DNA of 64,000 nt from Rhizobium leguminosarum bv. trifolii WSM1325 (GCA_000023185.1 CP001623.1:434001-498000); one strand, 5' to 3'; positions 16,535-26,189 are shown, counted from the stretch's first letter. Program-made: numbers and translations. The notes: generated by a model not told the origin, from the letters alone.

Positions 16535-18679
16535 ATGTTGCATTTCTGGAATAAATTCGGCATTCGCGCACAGATCACCTCCGGCTTCGTGCCGCTGATC
16601 CTGTTGATGAGCCTGCTCACGGTCAGCGCGATCTCCGGCATGAACGGGCTCGCCTCGATCTTCTCTTCCTATCGCGCCACGGCCGGCCAAAGTCTCGCCA
16701 TCTCGGACTACAGCGACCAGCTGAACGAGATTCAGATGTCGGCGGAAGCCTTCCGCTCCACGCCGACGCAGGATGTCGTCGATCGCTTCCGCGCCGGCGT
16801 GAAAGCGTTCGACGCCGACGACCCGCGTTTTGCCGGCAACAAGGACCTGCAGTCCGGCCTTGCGGCGATCCGCCAGGACATCGCCACCTATGGCAAGGCT
16901 TTCGAACAGATCGTCGCGCTGCAGGCCAGGCGTGATGCCTTGATCTCCAAGGTCACTGAATTCGGCCCCTGGACCAGTATTGCGCTCAACGATGTCGTGC
17001 GCAGCGCCTGGCGCCAGAACGATGTGGCCCTGCTGCAGATGACCGCGGCGACACTGGAGGCCTTGAACCGCAGCCTTTATTTCTCCGAACGCTTCGTGCA
17101 CTCCGATGATTTTGCAGCCTATGACACGGCGCAGGCAGCACTGGCCGAAGCGGTCGCGCTCAACGAAGCGGCTGCGAAAGCCGCAAAGAACGAGCTGCAG
17201 AAGAAGCGCCTGATGGGCGCCGGCCAGCTGATGCAGAATTACACCGCCCGTCTCGGCGACATGAAGGACGTGCTGCAGGCCTCGGGCAACATCCGCCAGA
17301 CACAGCTCAGCGTGCTCGCGCCGAAAATCTCAGGCGGCTTCAAGGATCTGCAGGCGACGGTAACGGGCGCGCAGAAGACCCTTGATGGTTCGGTGGACGC
17401 AACGGTTGCCTCCGCGACCAGCACGACGCTTGTTATCAGCGGGCTGCTGATCGTCATCGGCCTCGTCCTTTCCTATTTCGTCGGCCGGCTGATTTCCTCG
17501 GCAGTGCGCAACATGGCGCAGTCCATGGAGCAGCTTGCCCGCGGCGAGGAAGGGATCGTGATAACGGGCGTCGAACATCGCCACGAGCTGGGGGCCATGG
17601 CGCGTTCGCTGAAGGTTTTCCAGGAAACGGGGCGCGCCAAGCTGATTGCGGAAGCCAATGCCGACCGCGCCCGCCTGGCGGCCGAAGAAGAGCGGCTCCG
17701 CCAGGAGGCCGAGCGGCTCAGCGACGCGCAGGTGATGGAGCATGCCTTCCGCCAGATCTCTGTCGGGCTGGACGCACTCTCGAAGGGCGACCTCACGGTC
17801 CGCGTCGGCGAAGTCGACCATCGCTATGTCAGGATCCGGGATCATTTCAACAATTCGGTCGCAAGCCTCGAAGAGGCGGTTGACGCCGTCATTCGCGCGG
17901 TCGGCACCATCCGCTCCGGTCTTGCGGAAATCTCCACCGCCTCCAACGATCTCGCCCGCCGCACCGAGCAGCAGGCAGCCTCGCTGGAGGAGACCGTCGC
18001 GGCGCTGGGTGAAGTGACCCGCGGCGTCAATGGAACGGCGGAGGGCGCAAGCCGCGCCCAGGGTGTTGTGGCAACCGCCCGCACCAATGCTGAAAAGGGC
18101 GGAGAGATCGTTGCTCGCGCCATCGATGCGATGACGGAAATTCAAAATTCGTCGTCCAAGATCGGCAACATCATCAGTGTCATCGACGAGATCGCCTTCC
18201 AGACCAACCTGCTGGCGCTGAATGCCGGCGTGGAAGCGGCGCGCGCCGGCGAGGCAGGCAAGGGCTTTGCCGTCGTCGCCCAGGAAGTCCGCGAGCTCGC
18301 CCAGCGCTCCGCCAACGCGGCAAGGGAGATCAAACAGCTGATCTCTACATCCTCGGCGCAGGTCAAGACCGGCGTCCAGCTGGTGGGCGAATCCGGCCTT
18401 TCGCTCGAACAGATCGTCGAGCAGGTCACCGCCATGAATGCGACCGTGGCCGAGATCGCCGTTGCCGCCCGCGAACAGGCGACAAGCCTGCGCGAGGTCT
18501 CGGCTGCCGGCGACCAGATGGACAAGGTGACGCAGCAGAACGCCGCGATGGTCGAAGAGACCACGGCAGCCGCGCAGAGCCTGACACATGAAACCGAAAG
18601 CCTTGCCGAACTGCTGCGGCGGTTCAGGACGGGTAGCGGCCGGGCATCGGAACATCGCCACTACGCGATGGCATCCTGA
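16535..18679 (+). CDS. Methyl-accepting chemotaxis protein with large helical sensor domain
   Basis: A 714-aa chemoreceptor. TM1 ([20 protein letters not shown]) and TM2 ([20 protein letters not shown], about 288-307) enclose a roughly 250-residue helical periplasmic domain, the size of a helical bimodular (HBM-like) sensor. HAMP-type segments and a coiled coil follow, then the signalling hairpin with tip [20 protein letters not shown] and the [20 protein letters not shown] block. It lacks a C-terminal CheR-tethering pentapeptide. The ATG at 16535 has AGAGGA 5 bases upstream; ATG 16532 is also possible. It is probably co-transcribed with the preceding sugar-binding protein. Confidence 0.93.
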   Translation: MLHFWNKFGIRAQITSGFVPLILLMSLLTVSAISGMNGLASIFSSYRATAGQSLAISDYSDQLNEIQMSAEAFRSTPTQDVVDRFRAGVKAFDADDPRFAGNKDLQSGLAAIRQDIATYGKAFEQIVALQARRDALISKVTEFGPWTSIALNDVVRSAWRQNDVALLQMTAATLEALNRSLYFSERFVHSDDFAAYDTAQAALAEAVALNEAAAKAAKNELQKKRLMGAGQLMQNYTARLGDMKDVLQASGNIRQTQLSVLAPKISGGFKDLQATVTGAQKTLDGSVDATVASATSTTLVISGLLIVIGLVLSYFVGRLISSAVRNMAQSMEQLARGEEGIVITGVEHRHELGAMARSLKVFQETGRAKLIAEANADRARLAAEEERLRQEAERLSDAQVMEHAFRQISVGLDALSKGDLTVRVGEVDHRYVRIRDHFNNSVASLEEAVDAVIRAVGTIRSGLAEISTASNDLARRTEQQAASLEETVAALGEVTRGVNGTAEGASRAQGVVATARTNAEKGGEIVARAIDAMTEIQNSSSKIGNIISVIDEIAFQTNLLALNAGVEAARAGEAGKGFAVVAQEVRELAQRSANAAREIKQLISTSSAQVKTGVQLVGESGLSLEQIVEQVTAMNATVAEIAVAAREQATSLREVSAAGDQMDKVTQQNAAMVEETTAAAQSLTHETESLAELLRRFRTGSGRASEHRHYAMAS

Positions 18680-18706
18680 CGTCCTGCCGATGCAGGCAAG
18701 AAAACG

Positions 18707-18729
18707 CCGCCGCCGCGAAAGGGCGGCGG
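18707..18729. terminator. GC-rich hairpin between convergent chemoreceptor and DUF3422 genes
   Basis: CCGCCGCC and GGCGGCGG arms flank a 7-base loop, and AAAACG precedes the stem, which reads as a short T-run on the minus strand. It probably ends the DUF3422 transcript and perhaps both. Confidence 0.65.
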
Positions 18730-18754
18730 TGAGCGGTCATCGGCCGGCGTCGCC

Positions 18755-20017
18755 TCAATGGCTCTCTGATGCGGGACCGTGAGAGTGGCCGGCAATGCTC
18801 TTGCGAACATGGCGAACTGCCGTCCACACGGCGAAGAGCACGAGCGGGATGGCGCCGAGAACGGCGAGCTTTGCGATGTGCGGATCGACGCCCAGTTCGG
18901 AGATGCTTTCCAGGCAGATCTTTGCGAGGCCAACGGTGTAATAGGTGATGGCGATGACGGAGAAGCCTTCGACCGCCTGCTGGATATGCACCTGGATGCG
19001 CGCCCGCTCTTCCATTGATGTCAGGAGTGAGGCGTTCTGATCTTCGAGCTGAACCTGCACGGTGGTTCTGAGCAGGTCTCCGGCCAGGCTCACACGTTCG
19101 GCCAGTTCATCGAGGCGGCGTTCGGCGGCGTGAACCGCACGGACGGCCGGCTGAAAGCGCCGGTCGATGAAGGTGCCGATCCGCTGGCGCTGCTCGACGC
19201 GCTCCTCGCGCAGCTCCGACGATCTGCTTGCGACGATCTCGGCATAGGCTTTCGTCGCGCCGAAGCGGTGACGAGCGAGAGCGGAGAAATTGAGCACATC
19301 CGACGAGAGCTTGGTGACCTCGGAAAGCAGGGCCTTGTCGACTTTGACCGCACTCTGCATATGCGAGATCAGCAGGTCGAGGCGCCGGTCGAAGACGAAA
19401 AGCTTCGACACCGTCTCGCGTGCCATCGGCAACGCCAGCAACGCCATCATCCGGTACGTCTCGATCTCCAGGAAACGCCTGACCATGCGGCCGGTGCGAT
19501 AGGCGTTGAGATTGCGGTTGAAGAACAGGAATTCGACGAAACCGCTATCGGTCAGCCGGAAGTTCGAATGCACTTCCGCGTCGCCGCCGCCGACTTGTGA
19601 AGCGACATAGTCGAGCTTCGGTTTTTCCGGACCTTGCCCGTCCTTTTCGTCCCGCACCAGCACGCGGACGGCTGCGATGATTTTCCCGTCGATCTGACGG
19701 CAGCAGGCCTGAAAGGCTTCCGGCGGATTGCTGCCGGGTTCGGCCGATGCGGGAACGACGAAAGTCAGGGTGAGGAACTCGGTATGCGCCTCCCACTTCA
19801 GCCGGCCGTCGCCGATGCGGCCGATGCCGTGGTTGCCCTCGCGGGTCGTGGAGACATCTTCCAGTCCCGGCAGGGAAGTTGGTATCTGAGGAGGGGCATT
19901 CTCGCCGACGATGGCGACGTGCCACACATCCGTGTCGCCATCGAAGTAAAGCGACGGCCGCGCGTGGAGCTCGTTGTGAAGTTCCCTTCGCAGCGGATGC
20001 TCGGAGCCCATCGGCAT
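18755..20017 (-). CDS. DUF3422 family membrane protein
   Basis: A 420-aa protein matching the DUF3422 family of proteobacteria. The N-terminus has the family block HPLRRELHNELHARPSLYF (residues 7-25). A long helical middle (about 210-340) holds coiled-coil-like segments such as ELREERVEQRQRIGTFIDRR. The C-terminus has two membrane spans (FSVIAITYYTVGLAKICLES; LAVLGAIPLVLFAVWTAV). No biochemical function is established for the family. It is a single gene, bounded by hairpins on both sides. The ATG at 20017 has no strong ribosome site and a second ATG follows two codons later. Confidence 0.9.
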   Translation of the reverse strand: MPMGSEHPLRRELHNELHARPSLYFDGDTDVWHVAIVGENAPPQIPTSLPGLEDVSTTREGNHGIGRIGDGRLKWEAHTEFLTLTFVVPASAEPGSNPPEAFQACCRQIDGKIIAAVRVLVRDEKDGQGPEKPKLDYVASQVGGGDAEVHSNFRLTDSGFVEFLFFNRNLNAYRTGRMVRRFLEIETYRMMALLALPMARETVSKLFVFDRRLDLLISHMQSAVKVDKALLSEVTKLSSDVLNFSALARHRFGATKAYAEIVASRSSELREERVEQRQRIGTFIDRRFQPAVRAVHAAERRLDELAERVSLAGDLLRTTVQVQLEDQNASLLTSMEERARIQVHIQQAVEGFSVIAITYYTVGLAKICLESISELGVDPHIAKLAVLGAIPLVLFAVWTAVRHVRKSIAGHSHGPASESH

Positions 20018-20161
20018 GGAAATGCACCTCTATACGGTAGACAGTCGCTGGATCGCCGGATGGAACCGGGTTGCCGGCATGTGTGAGTTGACCATGGCGC
20101 CTGCGAGCCGGCGAAGGCTGACAACGCCTATAGCCTCTCCCGAACCGCATGTCACCATAAA

Positions 20162-20199
20162 GGGCAACGATGTCGGCGGCTTGCGCGACATCGTTGCCC
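20162..20199 (-). terminator. Long perfect inverted repeat after the monooxygenase-hydrolase-MFS operon
   Basis: Perfect 14-bp arms GGGCAACGATGTCG and CGACATCGTTGCCC enclose a 10-base loop. It lies 40 bp past the MFS stop; on the minus strand TTTA follows the stem. It probably ends that operon and insulates the DUF3422 gene. Confidence 0.75.
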
Positions 20200-20238
20200 A
20201 TTGCTCGATTGTCACCCGCTGAACTGGTGATGCTGACC

Positions 20239-21696
20239 TTATGATGAGGTTTCTTCCAGTCGACGTCCGCCGGTCTCGATCATTCCGATAGCCGCAACCG
20301 CACCGATGGCGGCGACGATCGCGAACATCATGAACACCGAATTGATGCCCTGCGTCCCCATCATATAACCGACCGTGGTCGGCCCGACGGCCGAGGCTAT
20401 GCGCAGCCATGATGTCACAAGACCCGTTCCGATAGCGCGCATCCGCGTCGGATAGATCTCCGGCGTGTACAGATACAAGACCGCATTGATCGACCCGACA
20501 ACGCCATAGGCAAGCGTTGCCAGCACGATCAACGACCAGAGCTGGCCTGCGCCACCGGCAGCCAAAGCGGTCAACAGTGCCGCGCCGACCAGGAAGGATA
20601 CAATGGCCCAAGTTCTTCGACCGATGCGGTCGATGCAGAAAGCGCAAACCAGAAGGATGGCGACCTGGGCGACATTGGTCATCGACGCCGCCCGGAGAGC
20701 GCTTCCGAGCTCGAGCTTGTAGACGGTGTGATAGAGTGTTGGCATCCAGTTGTTGAGGCTGTTGGCGACGAAGAACGAACTCGCCCAAAGGACCCAGGCG
20801 ATCAACGTCCTGGCGCGGAAGCGTGGAGACAGCAGCTCGCTCCAGCGGCTTCTCGGCTGCCGGGCGACCTGTGCGGGGGCGGGCGCTGCAGCCGGCGCTT
20901 CAGGCGCCGGTTGCGGCTCCTGTTGATAGTCGAGGTTTGCCTTTCTTGCGCTCGCCTCAGCCTGAAGGATGATCGCTTCCGCTTCGTCCAGGCGTTGCTG
21001 GCCGATCAACCAGCGCGGCGATTCCGGCAGCCGATAAAGCAGATAGGCGATGACGAGACCGGGAATGCCGCCGATGAAGAACAGCGATGTCCATCCGAGG
21101 ATCGGCACGAGCAAGGTCCCAACCTGGCCGGTGATCATCAGCCCGACCGGAAAGATCATCTCATACAGCATGAAATAGCGGCCGCGTCCCTTCGCCCGCA
21201 AAAGTTCGCTGATATAGGTGGCGGCGACCGGCATTTCTCCTCCGACGCCAATACCCTGGATCAGCCGGCACAGGAAAAGCATCTGAAAATTGCCGGTGAG
21301 CGCGCAGGCGAGGCCCATGACCGACATCAGCGCTGTGGCCGCTGCCGCCATGGGGACGCGGCCGAAACTTTCGGCAAGACGGCTGAAAAGCAGGGCGCCG
21401 AGCAATTGGCCGATGTAGCTGGCGGCGATCATCCAGCCGATCTGGGCCGGAGAAAGCTCCCATAGCTTGATCAGGATCGGAAGGACGAATGCCAGCGAAA
21501 GGGCATCGAAGGCATCGAGAAACGTGGCGCTCCCCATGACGATCCGCGCCCGGCGGTGCCAGGGTGTAAAGGGAATGGCTTCGAAACGGGCAGCCAGCGC
21601 TGCGGCGCGACCGCTGTCGGATGCCGGGCTCGGATCGCGGGCCTCAAGCCCATCTGCGGTCGCGGATGCGGCCAGCGTAATTGTGTTGTCGTGCAT
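20239..21696 (-). CDS. MFS transporter (aromatic acid/sugar porter type)
   Basis: A 485-aa major facilitator with 12 predicted membrane segments. The loop 2-3 motif reads RLAESFGRVPMAAAATAL and the GxGxGG-type segment LIQGIGVGGEMPVAATYISE matches the AAHS/SV2-like group, which carries aromatic or heterocyclic acids in symport with protons. TYGVV-like segment LAYGVVGSINAVLYLYTPEI and EIYPTRMRAIGTG are typical of the C-terminal half. A charged, proline-rich central loop (EPQPAPEAPAAAPAPAQ) is unusual. GGGAGG lies before the ATG. It is third in an operon with a NicC-like monooxygenase and a hydrolase, so an N-heterocyclic or aromatic acid is a likely substrate. Confidence 0.9.
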   Translation of the reverse strand: MHDNTITLAASATADGLEARDPSPASDSGRAAALAARFEAIPFTPWHRRARIVMGSATFLDAFDALSLAFVLPILIKLWELSPAQIGWMIAASYIGQLLGALLFSRLAESFGRVPMAAAATALMSVMGLACALTGNFQMLFLCRLIQGIGVGGEMPVAATYISELLRAKGRGRYFMLYEMIFPVGLMITGQVGTLLVPILGWTSLFFIGGIPGLVIAYLLYRLPESPRWLIGQQRLDEAEAIILQAEASARKANLDYQQEPQPAPEAPAAAPAPAQVARQPRSRWSELLSPRFRARTLIAWVLWASSFFVANSLNNWMPTLYHTVYKLELGSALRAASMTNVAQVAILLVCAFCIDRIGRRTWAIVSFLVGAALLTALAAGGAGQLWSLIVLATLAYGVVGSINAVLYLYTPEIYPTRMRAIGTGLVTSWLRIASAVGPTTVGYMMGTQGINSVFMMFAIVAAIGAVAAIGMIETGGRRLEETSS

Positions 21697-21725
21697 TCTA
21701 TCCTCCCAGATTCAGCACCTTGATG

Positions 21726-21748
21726 ATGGCCGGCGCCTTCGTAGCGCC
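21726..21748. promoter_or_regulatory. Intercistronic hairpin between hydrolase and MFS genes
   Basis: Perfect 8-bp arms GCCGGCGC and GCGCCGGC with a 7-base loop lie in the 63-bp gap. It may attenuate or stabilise the transcript; there is no T-run, so a full terminator is unlikely. Confidence 0.5.
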
Positions 21749-21759
21749 GGCATTGGGCG

Positions 21760-22599
21760 TTAGCCGTTGGTCCGCTTGAACAGCGATCGGATCGCATCGG
21801 CGATCTGGTCGGGGCATTCGATCGGCGTCAGATGCCGCGCGGCGGGCAAGACGGTGAGGGATGCGCCCGGAATGGCCGCAGCGAGATCTCGGGCCGTCTC
21901 GACGGGTGTGGCGTAATCTTCCTCGCCGACGACCACCGAAACAGGAAACAGGAAACCTCCCAGATGCCGGCGCAGATCGGCATCGCCGAGCATGGCGCAG
22001 GTCGCGGCATAGGCATCGATATCGTTGGCGGTAAAGACCGACATGGCATGCTGAACCTGCGCCGGATGATCCATCCGGAATCGATCGCCGAACCAGCGCG
22101 TTGCCTGAAACTCGGCCATCGATGCCAGCCCTTCGCTGCGAGCCTTTGCCGCCCGGGCCCGCCATTCCGTGGGCGCGTTGGCACCATACCAGGCGGTGGT
22201 ATCGATCAGCAGCATGGCGCGCACCAGCTCGGGGTGCCGCGCCGCGAAGGTCTGCGCCACGCAACCGCCCATGGAGCAGCCCGCGACGACGGCGTCACTC
22301 CACCCGAGTTCTCCCATCAGGTCGGCGATATCGTCGCCGAACCGCTCGACATCGTAGGGACCGGCAGGCTTGTCGCTCCTGCCATGGCCACGGCAGTCCA
22401 TCGTGACGATATCCGCATCCTCCAGCCGCCCGACAACCCGATCCCAGACACTGGCGTCGAGCGCCAGTGAATGGATCAGAACGACGCGCGGCCCACCCGG
22501 CCGTCCACCGCGTCTATAAGCAAGGCCGATACCATCGGACGTTCTCGCATAGGCGACGCCGGAAGCCGTCTCGCGCGCATTTGCTGCACTGTTGGACAT
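21760..22599 (-). CDS. Alpha/beta hydrolase (3-oxoadipate enol-lactonase-like)
   Basis: A 279-aa alpha/beta-hydrolase. After strand VVLIHSLALDASVWDRVV come DCRGHGRSDKPAG, the nucleophile elbow AGCSMGGCVAQ (serine within GCSMGG), the acid in VVVGEEDYATPVE, and the catalytic histidine in AARHLTPIECPDQ. The layout is that of PcaD-type enol-lactonases and of N-formylmaleamate deformylase NicD. The second ATG (22599) is preferred because AAGGGA lies 6 bases before it. It follows the monooxygenase gene by 10 bp, so it probably hydrolyses a later intermediate of the same ring-degradation route. Confidence 0.85.
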   Translation of the reverse strand: MSNSAANARETASGVAYARTSDGIGLAYRRGGRPGGPRVVLIHSLALDASVWDRVVGRLEDADIVTMDCRGHGRSDKPAGPYDVERFGDDIADLMGELGWSDAVVAGCSMGGCVAQTFAARHPELVRAMLLIDTTAWYGANAPTEWRARAAKARSEGLASMAEFQATRWFGDRFRMDHPAQVQHAMSVFTANDIDAYAATCAMLGDADLRRHLGGFLFPVSVVVGEEDYATPVETARDLAAAIPGASLTVLPAARHLTPIECPDQIADAIRSLFKRTNG

Positions 22600-22609
22600 C
22601 GACATTCCC

Positions 22610-23770
22610 TTATCCGGCAAGCGCCATATCGTTTTCGCCCACGAGCGGCACGTTCCACGCATCGTAGCCATAGAGCCAGGAGGTGTCTTCGTTGCCCCCC
22701 GACATCCAGGTATTGGCGCTCGAAATCGCCTGGATGCGTGAGGTGCGCGGCTTGCGGTTTGCCTCGTAGCGGCGGAACGCGCCTTCGATGTCGTCATTGT
22801 CGACGCCGGCAAGGCACCGCGCCAGCACTGCCGCGTCCTCGATCGAGGTCGCAGCTCCTTGCGCCATATAGGGCGTCATCGGGTGGCAGGCGTCGCCGAG
22901 AAGCACCACGCGTCCGTCGCTCCAGCGCGCCAGAGGTTCACGTTCGAGGATTGCCCACTTGTGACAGTCCGGGCATGCATTCAGAACCATCTGCACTTCC
23001 GGATGGAAGCCTTCATAGGCGGTGCGCAATTCCTTCACGTCGCCCTTGGCGGACCAGGATTCCGAGGTCAGCCAGTCAGCAGGCTCAGGCACGCTGGTGA
23101 CGAAGTAGAGCGAGCTGCGGTCTGCGGCGGTGTAGTAGATGACGATGTGGCGATCGACACCCCACCACTTCGTTCTGGACGCCTGGATCTCGCCGCCGTT
23201 CATCAGGCTCGCGTCGAAGACCGCGCGGTAGGCGATCCGGCCCTTGTGGATCGGTTTGTCAGGGCCGACGACGATGTCGCGAACCAGCGAATGCACGCCA
23301 TCAGCGCCGATCACCGCATCGGCATCCGCCTTCGTGCCGTCGGCGAAAGAGAGCGTCACGCCGCCCTTCGTCTGATCCAGGCCGACGAGCTTCTTGCCGA
23401 GGTGAACGATCTCCGGCGGCAGCACGGAATAAAGCGCTTCATGCAGGTCGGCCCGGTGCATGCAGAGAAAGGGCGCGCCGTAAAGGCTTTCCGGCATCGG
23501 AAGCTCGCGCTTGATCTCACCGGTATCCCAGACGCGGTTGAGATGAGAATAGGGCTCGAACGCAAGTTTCTGAAGCCTGTCGAGAACGCCGATACCGCGC
23601 AGGACGCGCGACGAATTCGGCAGCATCTGGATGCCGGCGCCGATGCGGGCAAATTTCGGTGCCTGCTCGTAGACATTCACGTCGATACCGACCTGGCGAA
23701 GGGTCGCCGCGGCGGCGAGACCACCCATGCCGGCACCAACGATCGCGATTTTCGGTTTACTTCCAGCCAT
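22610..23770 (-). CDS. FAD-dependent aromatic monooxygenase, NicC-like (6-hydroxynicotinate 3-monooxygenase family)
   Basis: A 386-aa class A flavoprotein hydroxylase. The Rossmann motif IAIVGAGMGGLAAAATL is at about 6-22; the second FAD/NADPH motif is VIGADGVHSLVRD and the ribityl-binding motif GDACHPMTPYMAQGA. Its C-terminal block SANTWMSGG followed by TSWLYGYDAW closely resembles Pseudomonas NicC as I recall it. NicC decarboxylates and hydroxylates 6-hydroxynicotinate to 2,5-dihydroxypyridine. The other nic genes (nicX, nicE, nicF) are absent, so a related heterocyclic or salicylate-like acid is possible. GGGAGG precedes the ATG at 23770. First gene of the operon. Confidence 0.85.
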   Translation of the reverse strand: MAGSKPKIAIVGAGMGGLAAAATLRQVGIDVNVYEQAPKFARIGAGIQMLPNSSRVLRGIGVLDRLQKLAFEPYSHLNRVWDTGEIKRELPMPESLYGAPFLCMHRADLHEALYSVLPPEIVHLGKKLVGLDQTKGGVTLSFADGTKADADAVIGADGVHSLVRDIVVGPDKPIHKGRIAYRAVFDASLMNGGEIQASRTKWWGVDRHIVIYYTAADRSSLYFVTSVPEPADWLTSESWSAKGDVKELRTAYEGFHPEVQMVLNACPDCHKWAILEREPLARWSDGRVVLLGDACHPMTPYMAQGAATSIEDAAVLARCLAGVDNDDIEGAFRRYEANRKPRTSRIQAISSANTWMSGGNEDTSWLYGYDAWNVPLVGENDMALAG

Positions 23771-23884
23771 GCGATTTTCCTCCCTTGGCAATCAAGATGG
23801 CGCTAGTCGTAATCCGGCATCTATAGTATGTAAAATATTTATATAATTCATGCATGGAACCTTTTAAGTTTATGTTGGAAGCCG
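23771..23884. promoter_or_regulatory. LysR-controlled divergent promoter region
   Basis: The 114-bp AT-rich gap between the NicC-like gene and the LysR gene is the expected site of LysR binding. AT-rich half sites such as TATAGTATGTAAAATATTTATA are present around 23821-23843, but I cannot fix one T-N11-A box with confidence. Confidence 0.45.
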
Positions 23885-24808
23885 ATGGAATTGAGACACC
23901 TCCGCTATTTCGTGGCCGTCGCAGAAGAGGGGAGCATCTCGCGAGCTGCCGCGCGTCTCAACATCCAGCAGCCGCCGCTTGGTCAGCAGATCCGCGATCT
24001 TGAATACGAGCTTGGCCTTTCCCTCTTTGATCGGCATCCGAAGAAGATCGTGCTCAACGCTGCCGGCGCGGTTTTTCTTGCCGACGCCCGCGACATTCTG
24101 AAGCGCGCCGGTCAGGCAGTCGAAAATGTCCGCCGCTACCACAAAGGCGAGGCTGGCCAGTTGTCCGTCGGCTTTACGAGTTCCGCGTCGCTGCATGTTC
24201 TGGCGCCGAAGCTGCTGCAGCAGTTCCGTCTTTCCTATCCGCTCGTGAAAATCGCCGTCGAAGAAAGCGAGACCTACGAACTCATTCTCGCCTTGCAGGA
24301 GGGCCGTATCGATGCAGCGTTGCTGCACATCGACGCAAATCGATTTCCGGATCTGGCGAGCACGGTGCTTTCCGAAGAGGACATGATCGTCGCCATCCCT
24401 CTTGGTCATCCCCTTGCGGATGAACGCCTCGGTCCGATCACGCTGAAAATGCTGGAGGGGCAGGACGTGGTCGTTTACCGGCGACCCGACGGCCCAGGCA
24501 TATTCGAGCGTATCTTGCAGTCCCTCGATCGTGCAGGCGTGACGCCTGCGATCGTCGACGAAGTCTATCGCATCGTCGCAGCGATCAACCTCGTTGCCGG
24601 CGGTCGCGGCGTCACGATCGTTCCAACCTCCATGCAGGTCCTCCATCCGGAGGCCATTGCCTATCGCGCGCTCGCTCCCGGCCAACTTTCACCCTTGCCG
24701 CTCTGCATCGCTTACCGGCGTGATCTGAAACTCTCCATCGTGCGGAATTTCGTTGCGCTGACGAAGGACATCGCCGCCGTTCCGCCGCATATGCGTGATC
24801 GTGCCTGA
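23885..24808 (+). CDS. LysR-family transcriptional regulator (BenM/CatM-like)
   Basis: A 307-aa regulator. The N-terminal winged helix-turn-helix is MELRHLRYFVAVAEEGSISR followed by AAARLNIQQPPLGQQIRDLE, which is the BenM/CatM/CbnR type. The effector domain (about 90-295) is the usual two-lobe fold (LSVGFTSSASLHVLAPKLLQ; GRIDAALLHID; GGRGVTIVPTS). It diverges from the NicC-like operon and most likely activates it in response to the aromatic substrate or an intermediate. It converges with the DHA2 pump gene, with 4 bp between stops. Confidence 0.93.
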   Translation: MELRHLRYFVAVAEEGSISRAAARLNIQQPPLGQQIRDLEYELGLSLFDRHPKKIVLNAAGAVFLADARDILKRAGQAVENVRRYHKGEAGQLSVGFTSSASLHVLAPKLLQQFRLSYPLVKIAVEESETYELILALQEGRIDAALLHIDANRFPDLASTVLSEEDMIVAIPLGHPLADERLGPITLKMLEGQDVVVYRRPDGPGIFERILQSLDRAGVTPAIVDEVYRIVAAINLVAGGRGVTIVPTSMQVLHPEAIAYRALAPGQLSPLPLCIAYRRDLKLSIVRNFVALTKDIAAVPPHMRDRA

Positions 24809-24812
24809 CCGT

Positions 24813-26174
24813 TCAGAGCAAGCGCCAGGCAGCGAGGCTTCCAAGCAGTTGCGTGCTGCCGCCGACCGACATCGCGACGATGAAGGCCGTTTCTGCTTCT
24901 CCCAAAAAGGCGAAGATCGCTCCCAGTAAGGCGACGCCTATCGTCGCCCCGACCATGCGGGCAACATTGATCAGGGCGCTCGCCGTGCCGGCGCGATCGG
25001 CCGCCACGGTTGAAACCGCGACCGCCGTCAGAGGCCCCGTCGCCATGCCCATCCCGACCCCGGTCAGCAACAATCCGACCTCTTCGGCAATGAACCAATC
25101 GGCCAGAAAGGATGAGCCGAGCAGAAGGTTGCCCAAACCCATCAGCGCCAGTCCCGCCGATATGGTGCGTTTCTTCCCCAGGCGCTCCGAGATCGAACCG
25201 GAGAAGGGTGAGATCGCGATGAAGCTGATGGCCATTGGCAGCAGAGACAGCCCGACCTCCACCGAGGCCAGGCGTCGAAGGCTGAGGGAGGCGAGTGGAA
25301 AGAGAAAGAGCGTGCCATACATGCCGAACGTCATTGCCGCCGTTCCGGCCATCGCACCGCGAAACTGCCTGCCCGAAAACATCGAGATCGGAACCAGAGC
25401 CGTCTGCTCCAGGCGCTTTTCGACGATGATGAAGAGCAGCAGAAGCAGGGCGCCGGCGATGGCCAGGAGGGCCGTCCACAAAGGCGGCAGATGCAATGAT
25501 TCGATCGCCGTGAGGGTAAGAACGGTGAGGGATGCTATCCCCAGCAACTGACCCGGCATGTCGAAGGACCGGCCTTGCCGATCGGCGCTTTCCGGAACGA
25601 AAAACCGTGCCGCCGCCGCCGCGATCAGCGCGATGGGGATGACGACGAAGAAGACGGATCGCCAGCCGAAATCACGGATGAGGAAGCCGCCGAGGCTTGG
25701 GCCGATCGCAAGCGACATTCCATTGCAGCCGGCCCAGATCCCGAGCGCTCGGGCACGGACCTTCTCATCCCGGTAGATGACCCGGATCAGCGAAAGCGAA
25801 GCGGGCAGCAGGAGGGCGGAGCCGAAGCCGGTCAAGGCTCTCGCGGCGATGAGGATCGCGATGGTCGAGGCGAATGCGCAGCCAAGGCTCGCCAGCGCAA
25901 AGACAGCGCAGCCGATCACGAACATCAGACGTCGGCCGTAAAGATCGGCGAACAAGCCGCCGCTGATGAGAAGTGCTGCGTAAACGAGATTGTAGGCGTC
26001 GACGACCCATTGCAGCTCGGTGACGGAGGCTTTGAGATCGAGTCCGATTGGCTGAACCGCCAGATTAACGACCGATGTATCGACCTGCGCCACGATCACG
26101 CCGAGGCAGAGAATGGCGAGAGAGGCCGGCTTCAACTGTGCGTAAGCCCTGGAGTTTTGTTCGATTGAATTCAT
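24813..26174 (-). CDS. MFS drug efflux transporter, DHA2 (EmrB/QacA) family, 14 membrane segments
   Basis: A 453-aa transporter. TM1 carries the DHA2 motif LGVIVAQVDTSVVNLAVQPI with an acidic residue in the helix, then QWVVDAYNLVYAALLISGG, motif A GLFADLYGRRLMFVIG and motif C-like segment NGMSLAIGPSLGGFLI. Proteins of this family export hydrophobic compounds by proton antiport. GGAAAGG lies before the ATG. It is a single gene; the upstream region has several palindromes that could bind a regulator encoded elsewhere. The substrate is unknown. Confidence 0.92.
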   Translation of the reverse strand: MNSIEQNSRAYAQLKPASLAILCLGVIVAQVDTSVVNLAVQPIGLDLKASVTELQWVVDAYNLVYAALLISGGLFADLYGRRLMFVIGCAVFALASLGCAFASTIAILIAARALTGFGSALLLPASLSLIRVIYRDEKVRARALGIWAGCNGMSLAIGPSLGGFLIRDFGWRSVFFVVIPIALIAAAAARFFVPESADRQGRSFDMPGQLLGIASLTVLTLTAIESLHLPPLWTALLAIAGALLLLLFIIVEKRLEQTALVPISMFSGRQFRGAMAGTAAMTFGMYGTLFLFPLASLSLRRLASVEVGLSLLPMAISFIAISPFSGSISERLGKKRTISAGLALMGLGNLLLGSSFLADWFIAEEVGLLLTGVGMGMATGPLTAVAVSTVAADRAGTASALINVARMVGATIGVALLGAIFAFLGEAETAFIVAMSVGGSTQLLGSLAAWRLL

Positions 26175-26189
26175 GACGCTGCCTTTCCA

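Noticed and set aside
17330..18661. A 443-codon minus-strand frame opposite the first chemoreceptor
   Set aside because: Low-complexity composition (many Arg, Gly, Asp) typical of an antisense shadow in GC-rich DNA; the plus-strand gene has all chemoreceptor motifs.
20162..20199. tRNA or small RNA gene at the long hairpin
   Set aside because: It is a single perfect stem without tRNA arms or CCA-like end; a terminator is the simpler reading.
21760..22599. Naming the hydrolase nicD or pcaD
   Set aside because: Motifs are general for the alpha/beta-hydrolase family and the pathway partners needed to choose are absent.
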